This document shows, piece by piece, positions 1-5,052 of a DNA stretch of 5,760 nt; the stretch's first letter is position 1, and each line of letters opens with the position of its first letter. A model generated the notes under the pieces. It saw only the letters and a program-made list of their open reading frames with translations, had not been told where the DNA came from and searched no databases. The stretch lies in assembly GCA_037446915.1 (NCBI GenBank), contig JBBIHP010000139.1, forward strand, positions 1-5,760, written 5' to 3'. The DNA is from DSXH01 sp037446915 (GTDB taxonomy: Bacteria; Bacteroidota; Ignavibacteria; Ignavibacteriales; Melioribacteraceae). A program made the position numbers and the translations under genes.

Positions 1-53
1 TGTTAGGCACGCCGCCAGCGTTCGTCCTGAGCCAGGATCAAACTCTCCGTTGT
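1..53 (-). rRNA. rrs: 16S ribosomal RNA, 5' end (partial)
   Basis: The reverse complement contains the universal 16S 5' sequence AGAGTTTGATCCTGGCTCAG, followed by GACGAACGCTGGCGGCGTGC. The gene reads leftwards out of the window. AGAGTTTG begins at 46, which corresponds to E. coli base 8, so the mature 5' end should lie near 53. Only about 53 of roughly 1500 bases are present, which is too little for reliable taxonomy. Confidence 0.97.
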
Positions 54-89
54 AAGTTTTGTAAGCTTTTGTAATCTCAAAGTTAAACT

Positions 90-108
90 ACTAAAGAATT
101 TCTTTAGT
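90..108 (-). other. Hairpin in the pre-16S leader
   Basis: A perfect 9-bp inverted repeat (ACTAAAGAA, one central base, TTCTTTAGT) lies between boxA and the mature 16S end. In RNA it would form a stem whose innermost pairs open to make the loop. Such a leader stem could mark a processing or folding site for pre-16S RNA. It is followed by no U-run in the transcribed direction, so it is not a terminator. Confidence 0.5.
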
Positions 109-117
109 TACTCACTC

Positions 118-128
118 TGTCAAAGAAC
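118..128 (-). promoter_or_regulatory. boxA antitermination element of the rRNA leader
   Basis: On the minus strand this reads GTTCTTTGACA. It resembles the rRNA boxA (E. coli TGCTCTTTAACA), the RNA site for NusB/S10 that allows Rho-resistant transcription of rRNA. It lies about 65 bases before the mature 16S end and downstream of the predicted start site near 142, as expected for a leader boxA. The assignment rests on similarity and position. Confidence 0.7.
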
Positions 129-148
129 TTTTATAAATGCGGACGAGA

Positions 149-203
149 AAATTAATGCTTAATTTTTTATTTGTCAAGTATATTATTAAAAAATTAAGAA
201 TAA
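149..203 (-). promoter_or_regulatory. Proximal rRNA promoter with UP-like A/T tract
   Basis: The minus strand has a perfect TTGACA (177-172), a 17-base spacer and TAATTTTC (154-147), so transcription should start near 142. Directly upstream, 178-203 is almost pure A/T with A- and T-runs, like the UP elements that bind the RNA polymerase alpha subunit at rRNA promoters. The location, about 90 bases before mature 16S and just ahead of boxA, fits the main rRNA promoter. The -10 element also matches the TAnnTTT core of Bacteroidota promoters. Confidence 0.75.
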
Positions 204-248
204 GGAGCTTCTCGAGGCAATATTTCAAAGGTTTCTAAAAAACACGGC

Positions 249-278
249 TTGAAATATAAGTACTCGATTTTATATTTC
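249..278 (+). promoter_or_regulatory. Candidate divergent promoter for the 376 gene
   Basis: On the plus strand TTGAAA (249-254), 16 bases and TATATTTC (271-278) would start transcription near 283 and give a leader of about 90 bases. Its elements overlap those of the minus-strand distal rRNA promoter, with the -35 of each lying on the -10 of the other. It is the best rightward promoter match I found between the rRNA gene and 376. A second possibility, TTGTTC at 333, lacks a good -10. Confidence 0.45.
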
Positions 279-281
279 CAA
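251..281 (-). promoter_or_regulatory. Candidate distal rRNA promoter
   Basis: The minus strand reads TTGGAA (281-276), 17 bases, then TATATTTC (258-251), which predicts a start near 246, about 100 bases upstream of the proximal promoter's start. Tandem promoters are common for rRNA operons. The region is very AT-rich, so a chance match is possible. The last element is identical to that of the 637 promoter and has the same spacing. Confidence 0.45.
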
Positions 282-375
282 ATATTTTTTTTAATAAAAT
301 AAATATTTTTTGTCTAGGGGGAACTTAAAAAATTGTTCTGTGTTTAATTTATTACAAATTTAAGAGAGGATGAAA

Positions 376-630
376 ATGGAAAAGAATATTAAGAACACCC
401 CACTAGTAAATCCTTTATCTGATTTAATATCGGACGATATATATTCACTATTGCAGACAAGGGGACTAATAAACGAAAAATCAGTAAGGGATTATACTAT
501 CAGAAAAAAATTCCAAGAACTAAAGACACAAAATATTCCTGCAAGTGAAGCAATAGAACGGATCCGTAACGATTATCCTTATCTTCAATTTGATACAATT
601 AGGAAAATCGTTTATCAATTAAATAAATGA
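376..630 (+). CDS. Small helix-turn-helix-like protein of unknown function
   Basis: This encodes 84 residues from ATG 376, or 86 from ATG 370. I prefer 376 because GAGAGG (364-369) lies 6 bases before it but directly abuts 370. I do not recognise the family. The protein is soluble and charged, without signal or membrane segment. Its C-terminal half, roughly residues 39-82, is predicted helical: a charged helix, then IPASEAIERI, a turn at DYPYL, then FDTIRKIVYQL. That pattern suits a trihelical DNA-binding fold, but this is inference. The gene stands alone, divergent from the rRNA operon, with a candidate promoter interlocked with an rRNA promoter. No terminator follows it before 708. A regulator of its own control region is a plausible but untested role. 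Confidence 0.72.
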   Translation: MEKNIKNTPLVNPLSDLISDDIYSLLQTRGLINEKSVRDYTIRKKFQELKTQNIPASEAIERIRNDYPYLQFDTIRKIVYQLNK

Positions 631-636
631 AAAGTC

Positions 637-667
637 TTGACAAAAGCAGAAAGGAAAATTATATTTC
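637..667 (+). promoter_or_regulatory. Strong near-consensus promoter
   Basis: A perfect TTGACA (637-642), a 17-base spacer and TATATTTC (660-667) lie just 6 bases after the stop of the 376 gene, in a gap with no other coding. The predicted start is at or near G672, the foot of the first hairpin of the RNA below. It has the same architecture as the proximal rRNA promoter (TTGACA, 17, TAnnTTTC), which suggests high expression by the housekeeping sigma factor. Confidence 0.75.
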
Positions 668-671
668 AGCT

Positions 672-743
672 GTATGCTTTCAGAATTAATAATTTTGGAG
701 GCATCGTAAGCCCAGTGTCTCCCCCCAACACTGGGCTTTTTTT
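672..743 (+). ncRNA. Two-hairpin small RNA or transcription attenuator
   Basis: The predicted transcript is about 72 nt. Hairpin 1 pairs 674-687 with 691-704: 14 continuous pairs (three of them G-U) and a 3-base loop. A 3-base linker, CGT, leads to hairpin 2, the terminator (708-738), which has an exposed C-rich loop CTCCCCCCA (719-727) and a T-run. Promoter, start, stems and terminator fit end to end with almost no unpaired sequence, as in a genuine structured RNA. I match it to no known family. The next gene starts only 24 bases after the T-run and I see no separate promoter for it, so read-through of this terminator may be what feeds the downstream operon. That would make the RNA an attenuator leader. 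Confidence 0.6.
708..743 (+). terminator. Intrinsic terminator
   Basis: A perfect 11-bp stem (AAGCCCAGTGT at 708-718 with ACACTGGGCTT at 728-738), a 9-base C-rich loop and seven Ts (737-743) make a textbook Rho-independent terminator in the plus direction. It ends the small RNA and would also end read-through from the 376 gene. There is no matching A-run on the left, so it should work mainly rightwards. Confidence 0.93.
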
Positions 744-767
744 CTTAAATTTATAGAAGATAAAAAA

Positions 768-1043
768 ATGACAAAGAAAAAAAGTTTTTCAAAAGAGAAC
801 AAAATCAAAACTTCCCCCTTTAAAGATTACTGGCTTAAATATAATTTTTATCTTTTATACCTATCGCTGGGAATTTTGATTTTGGGATTCTATCTTATGT
901 CAGTTGGTAATTGGGATAGTTTTATTTCTCTTACTGTTTCACCCATTATAGTAATTATAGCATATGTATTATTACTTCCAGCTGTAATCCTTCTGAAATT
1001 CAAAACAAAACAAAAGGACACTGGTGTTTCTAGCAAAAGTTAA
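768..1043 (+). CDS. Small two-helix membrane protein (DUF3098-like)
   Basis: The protein has 91 residues: a lysine-rich N-terminus (1-25), a hydrophobic helix at about 26-46, a short polar loop with a GNWDSF motif (47-52), a second helix at about 57-77, and a lysine-rich tail. The arrangement suggests an inner-membrane hairpin with both ends in the cytoplasm. The loop followed by 'TVSPIIVIIAY' resembles small DUF3098-type proteins of Bacteroidota and Chlorobiota, whose function is unknown. It is the first gene of a rightward group with the vertex-protein gene, which it overlaps by 20 bases, and dprA. No strong Shine-Dalgarno precedes ATG 768. Expression probably depends on passing the terminator at 708-743 or on a promoter I cannot see. 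Confidence 0.82.
   Translation: MTKKKSFSKENKIKTSPFKDYWLKYNFYLLYLSLGILILGFYLMSVGNWDSFISLTVSPIIVIIAYVLLLPAVILLKFKTKQKDTGVSSKS
1014..1018 (+). promoter_or_regulatory. Ribosome binding site fixing a GTG start
   Basis: AAGGA lies 5 bases before GTG 1024, inside the end of the preceding gene. It supports GTG as the start of the vertex-protein gene. No in-frame ATG lies near the family's expected N-terminus. Confidence 0.6.
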
Positions 1044-1299
1044 AGGCAACATAATATCTACACAAAAAAACAAATTTTTGTTGGGGCATAAATTACTTTT
1101 AACCCAGCCGGTGGATTTTAAAGGAAAATTTACCGGGAACAAAGATGTAATAGCCATTGATTTGATTGATGCAGGAATTGGTGATACTGTAATTATATGC
1201 CAGGAGGGAGATGCAATACAACAGGTTCTTGGACATAAAAATGCACCGGTTAATACACTGATTATTGGAATTGTAGATAACATCGAAATCAATGAATAA
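1024..1299 (+). CDS. EutN/CcmL-family microcompartment vertex protein
   Basis: This 91-residue protein has the normal length and pattern of the EutN/CcmL/CsoS4 family (PF03319). These proteins form pentamers that cap the vertices of carboxysomes and metabolosomes. Visible landmarks are the opening strand FLAKVKGNIISTQK (2-15), LLGHKLLLTQPVD (19-31), the core VIAIDLIDAGIGDTVIICQEGDA (42-64, quoted here as two joined strands around AGIGD) and the closing strand IIGIVDNIEI (80-89). The usual glycine-serine turn after the core appears here as QEGDAIQQ (60-67). Translation is probably coupled to the upstream membrane-protein gene, which it overlaps by 20 bases; dprA follows after 16 bases. No hexameter shell (BMC-domain) gene or signature enzyme adjoins it, so it may be an orphan serving a shell encoded elsewhere or may have another role. 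Confidence 0.87.
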   Translation: MFLAKVKGNIISTQKNKFLLGHKLLLTQPVDFKGKFTGNKDVIAIDLIDAGIGDTVIICQEGDAIQQVLGHKNAPVNTLIIGIVDNIEINE

Positions 1300-1315
1300 T
1301 TAATACAACTACAAA

Positions 1316-2437
1316 TTGACATCTAATAATTTAGAACGTCTTTCCTATCTCAAGTTTCTGCTAAGTATAGAAGGTATAGGCCCTCAAAAAATATTATCAA
1401 TAGTATCCAAGTTTGATTCAATTGAAAAACTTATCGAAAGCTCCAAGGCAAACTTAAATTCAATCGAAGGAATCAATACCGTATTATCAAACCGAATAAT
1501 AACCAGCAAGACTAATTTTAATAAAGTAAAGAATGAAACTGAAAAGGAGATTTTCAATTTAGCAAAACACAATGCACGAATAATCACATATTGGGACGAA
1601 GATTATCCAACACTGTTAAAAGAAATTTTCTATCCACCAATATTGCTTTATTTGCTAGGGAGTGTAAAAAAAATAGACGAAAATGCTTTAGCTATTGTTG
1701 GGACAAGAATGCCAACTGTTTATGGTAAAAATCAGGCTGAAATATTTACCCGGGATCTTACTAATAAAAATCTGGTAATTGTAAGTGGCATGGCTCGCGG
1801 AATAGATTCCATAGTACATCAAACAGTACTTCGATCTGGGGGATATACTATTGCAGTAATTGGGTCGGGAATTGACATAATTTATCCTCCTGAGAATAAG
1901 AAACTTTTTCAGCAAATATCTGAACAAGGGTTGATTATTTCGGAATACTCTCTTGGTACAAAACCGGATGCTCAAAATTTTCCGAAAAGAAACAGAATAA
2001 TATCCGGTCTTTCATTAGGAACATTAATTATTGAAACCCGCATAAATGGAGGCGCAATGCAGACCGCTGCATATGCAATCGATCAGAACAGAGAAATTTT
2101 TGCCATCCCAGGTAATATAAATAGTAAGCAAAGTGTAGGGCCAAACTCCTTAATTCAACGAGGTGAGGCAAAATTAGTTCTATCTGCTGATGATATAATC
2201 GAAGAGTTAAAAACAAAACTTGATGTTAAAGAGTACAAAACACATGATAAACACCATATAGAATTAAATTTATTCGAAGAAAAACTATTATCGGTTTTAA
2301 AGTACGAGCCCAAACATATTGATGAATTATCGAAGATTACTTCCATGTCGGTTCCCGATTGTCTGGTGAATTTATTAATGCTGGAATTTAAAGGTATTGT
2401 AAAGCAATTACCAGGCAAGGTTTTTACACTTAATTAA
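1316..2437 (+). CDS. dprA: DNA-processing protein DprA
   Basis: DprA/Smf binds single-stranded DNA taken up during transformation and loads RecA onto it. The 373 residues show the expected order. An N-terminal helix-hairpin-helix/SAM-like part carries SIEGIGPQKIL (17-27). The Rossmann-like core has AIVGTRMPTVYG (126-137), SGMARGID (157-164), FPKRNRIISGLS (222-233) and AIPGN (263-267), then GPNSLIQRGEAKLV (275-288). A C-terminal winged helix (about 316-373) resembles the DML1-like domain. The segment NGGAMQTAAYAI (244-255) replaces the more usual SGSLITA-type motif, a mild variant. The start is inferred as TTG 1316: an in-frame stop lies at 1301 and no ATG, GTG or other TTG fits before the conserved N-terminus. 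No Shine-Dalgarno is visible. It overlaps the convergent rarA by 4 bases. Confidence 0.95.
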   Translation: MTSNNLERLSYLKFLLSIEGIGPQKILSIVSKFDSIEKLIESSKANLNSIEGINTVLSNRIITSKTNFNKVKNETEKEIFNLAKHNARIITYWDEDYPTLLKEIFYPPILLYLLGSVKKIDENALAIVGTRMPTVYGKNQAEIFTRDLTNKNLVIVSGMARGIDSIVHQTVLRSGGYTIAVIGSGIDIIYPPENKKLFQQISEQGLIISEYSLGTKPDAQNFPKRNRIISGLSLGTLIIETRINGGAMQTAAYAIDQNREIFAIPGNINSKQSVGPNSLIQRGEAKLVLSADDIIEELKTKLDVKEYKTHDKHHIELNLFEEKLLSVLKYEPKHIDELSKITSMSVPDCLVNLLMLEFKGIVKQLPGKVFTLN

Positions 2438-3729
2438 TACTTTTTCTTATCACGCCAAAGATTTTTCAATCTATCCTTAATTCCTTTTTCATTCCCACTT
2501 TCCGAAGGGAAATAATATTGTTTGTTTTTCAGTTCCAATGGTAAATAATCTTCCTCAATAAAATTGTTTGGGAAGTTATGCGGATATTTATAATTATTTC
2601 CATAACCCAGATCCTTCATCAATTTAGTAGGCGCATTACGTAAGTGTGATGGGACCGGAAACAATTGTTGATTTTTTACATCACCTAATGCGGTATCAAT
2701 TGCAATGTAAGAACTGTTGCTTTTAGGAGATGATGCAAGGTAGGTTGCACATTGCGAGAGGATAATTCTTGATTCAGGCATTCCAATTTTATCAACTGAA
2801 CCAAATACTGCATTGGCAAGTACAAGCGCATTGGGTGATGCATTGCCAATATCTTCAGATGCAAGAATAATCATTCTTCTAGCAATGAAAAGCGGATCCT
2901 CACCGCCTTCTAACATTCTTGCTAACCAGTAAACAGCAGCATCAGGATCCGAGCCGCGAATACTTTTTATAAATGCTGAGATTAAATTGTAATGTTCTTC
3001 TCCGGACTTATCATATAGAATATTTTTCTTTTGAATAGTTTCTTCAATTATTGCGCGTGTTATAACTATTCTTTCATCGGCAATTTCACTAACAACAGCA
3101 GCTTCGAGAACATTGAGTAGAATTCTAGCATCTCCACCGGATATATAAATGAGATAATCCGCATCATCAATTGTAATATTAAGTGTTTTTAAAAATTCAT
3201 CTTTTGTTAATGCATAATGCAAAATTTCCAAGAGATCAGATTTACTTAGTTCTTCAAGTACAAAAATCCGCACACGGGATCGTAAAGCTGGAATTACTTC
3301 GAATGAAGGATTTTCAGTAGTGGCCCCAATTAAAATAATCTCACCTTTCTCAACAGATGATAATAATCCATCTTGTTGAGCTTTGTTGAAACGATGAATT
3401 TCATCAATAAATATAATCGTTCTTTTATTGTATTGTAAATTCTCAACACCTATTTCAATAAGTTCCCGTAATTCTTTAATTCCCGATGAGACGGCATTGA
3501 TCTGAAAAAATTCCGATTGAGTTGTTTCTGCGATAATTCTTGCCAATGTAGTTTTACCAGTTCCGGGCGGGCCCCAGAATATTAACGAACTTAGAGATTG
3601 ATTTTCGATCATCTTTCTAAGTGGCTTTCCATCACCAACTAATTTTTTCTGCCCATAAAATTGATCTAAACTTTTTGGGCGAATTCTTTCTGCTAATGGT
3701 GTTATTGGTATTTCAATTTTGTTTTTCAA
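2434..3729 (-). CDS. rarA: Replication-associated recombination protein A (RarA/MgsA), AAA+ ATPase
   Basis: RarA (MgsA, the bacterial homologue of WRNIP1/Mgs1) is a clamp-loader-like AAA+ ATPase acting at stalled replication forks. The 431 residues have the normal length. Walker A is GPPGTGKTT (53-61), Walker B FIDEIHRF (107-114), sensor 1 GATTENP (135-141), the arginine-finger region LRSRVR (149-154) and sensor 2 GGDAR (198-202). The family-specific C-terminal tetramerisation region runs from about 240, with SAFIKSIRGSDPDAAVYWLA (251-270) and LRNAPTKLMKDLGYG (363-377). The start must be TTG 3729, because an in-frame TAA lies two codons upstream and the conserved N-terminus begins at once. 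It is the last gene of the leftward operon, 9 bases after the septum gene. No terminator follows; its stop codon overlaps that of dprA. Confidence 0.96.
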   Translation of the reverse strand: MKNKIEIPITPLAERIRPKSLDQFYGQKKLVGDGKPLRKMIENQSLSSLIFWGPPGTGKTTLARIIAETTQSEFFQINAVSSGIKELRELIEIGVENLQYNKRTIIFIDEIHRFNKAQQDGLLSSVEKGEIILIGATTENPSFEVIPALRSRVRIFVLEELSKSDLLEILHYALTKDEFLKTLNITIDDADYLIYISGGDARILLNVLEAAVVSEIADERIVITRAIIEETIQKKNILYDKSGEEHYNLISAFIKSIRGSDPDAAVYWLARMLEGGEDPLFIARRMIILASEDIGNASPNALVLANAVFGSVDKIGMPESRIILSQCATYLASSPKSNSSYIAIDTALGDVKNQQLFPVPSHLRNAPTKLMKDLGYGNNYKYPHNFPNNFIEEDYLPLELKNKQYYFPSESGNEKGIKDRLKNLWRDKKKY

Positions 3730-3738
3730 AATATTAAT

Positions 3739-4029
3739 TCAATTTTCTTCAATTTTTAAAACACGCTCGTTTTGGCGCATCATATGAAATTTTTCCCGCG
3801 CTACTTTTTCAATTTTTTCTTTGCTCTTGTTTAATGAATCAATCTCCATCTCGAGAGAATTTATTTTATCCTCTGCATTTTTTATCTGAGTATTCAGGTT
3901 ATGGAGCTCCTGATGAAGACTTAAAAATTTAATGATGCCATTCTGATTAAATACAAGGAAAGCAAGAATTCCAATAATTACAAAAAACCATAGAAACCGA
4001 AAAAGAATTTTTTTATTTATACTAAACAT
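3739..4029 (-). CDS. Septum formation initiator family protein (FtsB/DivIC-like)
   Basis: The protein has 96 residues from ATG 4029. One further codon upstream is TTG, a possible but less likely start. A short basic N-terminus is followed by one membrane helix (about residues 8-27), then a coiled coil (about 37-75) rich in E, K, L and I. The end is the family signature EKVAREKFHMMRQNERVLKI, matching the 'AREKYGM.. GE.v..i' motif of PF04977. FtsB and DivIC are bitopic divisome proteins that work with FtsL and FtsQ/DivIB to activate septal wall synthesis. The ATG overlaps the ddl stop in TGATG, suggesting translational coupling to a cell-wall gene. I cannot separate FtsB from DivIC by sequence alone. 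Confidence 0.88.
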   Translation of the reverse strand: MFSINKKILFRFLWFFVIIGILAFLVFNQNGIIKFLSLHQELHNLNTQIKNAEDKINSLEMEIDSLNKSKEKIEKVAREKFHMMRQNERVLKIEEN

Positions 4030-5030
4030 CAAAGTTCATTCTGGATAATTTTATTGATTAGATCTTCAAAAGAAATTCCAGCTGCTGCAGCCATTTTGGG
4101 AACAAGACTTAAATTTGTCATTCCCGGTAGAGTATTAACCTCAAGGCAATAGGATTTATAATCTTTAGTAAGCCGGAAATCGATTCGGGCATAACTTTCG
4201 CATCCAACAGAATTGAAAGCAAGCAAGGCTTGATGCTGCAGATGCTCTGCAACTTTAGGTGGTATAACTGCAGGTACAATGTACTCTGTTTTACCTGAAG
4301 TATATTTATGTTCATAATCATAGAATCCATCAATCGGCTTTATTTCCAGAACCGGGAGAGCTTGCTTACCTAAAATTGCTACGGTAAGTTCTCTTCCTAA
4401 AATATATTCTTCTACCAATACAGTCGAAGCAAATTCGAATGCTTTATTAACAGCAGCTTCAAGTTCAACTTCACCCCTACAGATTGTTAATCCTATTGTA
4501 GATCCTTGATCATTCGGTTTAATAACACAGGGATAACCGAAAAACTTTTTGATCTTTTCTCTTATCAAAGGAAAATCAATTTCATTTTTATTAATAAGAA
4601 ACCATTTTGGTGTGGTTACATCAAAATGCTGAAACATTATTTTGGACATACATTTATTCATTGCCAGTGCACTTGCTAAAACTTTAGAACCAGTATATTT
4701 AATGCCTCTCATTTCTAGAAGTGATTGTAAGGTTCCGTCCTCACTCCACTTACCGTGTAAACCAATAAATACAAGATCAATACCATCGAGCATTGTTGAA
4801 TTAATAGCTTCTAACTGGTTACGATTTGAAATTTCCGAATAATCTTTCTCTTCAAAAAATTTATATTCTTCCCTTGGTTGAATCAACCCGTATGCCGGAT
4901 CGATAACTTTAACTTTATAGCCAAGATCGTATAAAGCTTTTAAAATTGATTTACCAGAAGCTTTTGAGACTTCCCTTTCCGGTGAAGTTCCTCCAACTAA
5001 TAATGCAATATTAATTTTTGAATTAGTCAT
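4029..5030 (-). CDS. ddl: D-alanine--D-alanine ligase
   Basis: Ddl is a cytosolic ATP-grasp enzyme that joins two D-alanines for the peptidoglycan stem peptide. The 333 residues are typical. Visible are GGTSPEREVS (13-22, with E18 equal to E. coli DdlB E15), LHGKWSEDGTLQ (91-102), YTGS (112-115, S115 equal to S150), VIKPNDQGST (169-178), VEEYILGRELTV (206-217) and FYDYEHKYTSG (236-246). The K242-Y243 pair (DdlB K215-Y216) indicates D-Ala rather than the D-lactate specificity of VanA-type ligases. R282, D284, E297 and N299 provide catalysis and Mg2+ binding, and NLSLVP (306-311) closes the site. A serine (S96) replaces the usual glycine in the HGxxGEDG motif, a minor oddity. It starts 22 bases after the aldolase gene and overlaps the septum gene. 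Confidence 0.96.
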   Translation of the reverse strand: MTNSKINIALLVGGTSPEREVSKASGKSILKALYDLGYKVKVIDPAYGLIQPREEYKFFEEKDYSEISNRNQLEAINSTMLDGIDLVFIGLHGKWSEDGTLQSLLEMRGIKYTGSKVLASALAMNKCMSKIMFQHFDVTTPKWFLINKNEIDFPLIREKIKKFFGYPCVIKPNDQGSTIGLTICRGEVELEAAVNKAFEFASTVLVEEYILGRELTVAILGKQALPVLEIKPIDGFYDYEHKYTSGKTEYIVPAVIPPKVAEHLQHQALLAFNSVGCESYARIDFRLTKDYKSYCLEVNTLPGMTNLSLVPKMAAAAGISFEDLINKIIQNEL

Positions 5031-5052
5031 ATGAATACCAATATTAACTTGA

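Noticed and set aside
90..108. Inverted repeat as a terminator
   Set aside because: It is AT-rich, lacks a following T-run in the rRNA direction, and lies inside the rRNA leader where termination would be harmful.
697..722. Pseudoknot between GGAGG (697-701) and TCTCC (718-722) in the small RNA
   Set aside because: Both segments already take part in or abut stronger stems. The alternative of five pairs including one G-U would cost most of hairpin 1.
972..1322. Minus-strand open frame of 116 codons
   Set aside because: It is antisense to the clear vertex-protein gene, has a cysteine-rich composition of no recognisable family, and no start context.
1384..2418. Several minus-strand open frames under dprA
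   Set aside because: They are shadows of the dprA frame; dprA motifs run continuously across them.
4642..4842. Plus-strand open frame of 66 codons inside ddl
   Set aside because: It is antisense to conserved Ddl motifs, which fully explain the sequence.
4029..5030. VanA-like D-Ala-D-Lac ligase
   Set aside because: The lysine-tyrosine pair of the D-Ala-D-Ala enzymes is present in the omega loop (242-243), and no vanH or vanX neighbour is seen.
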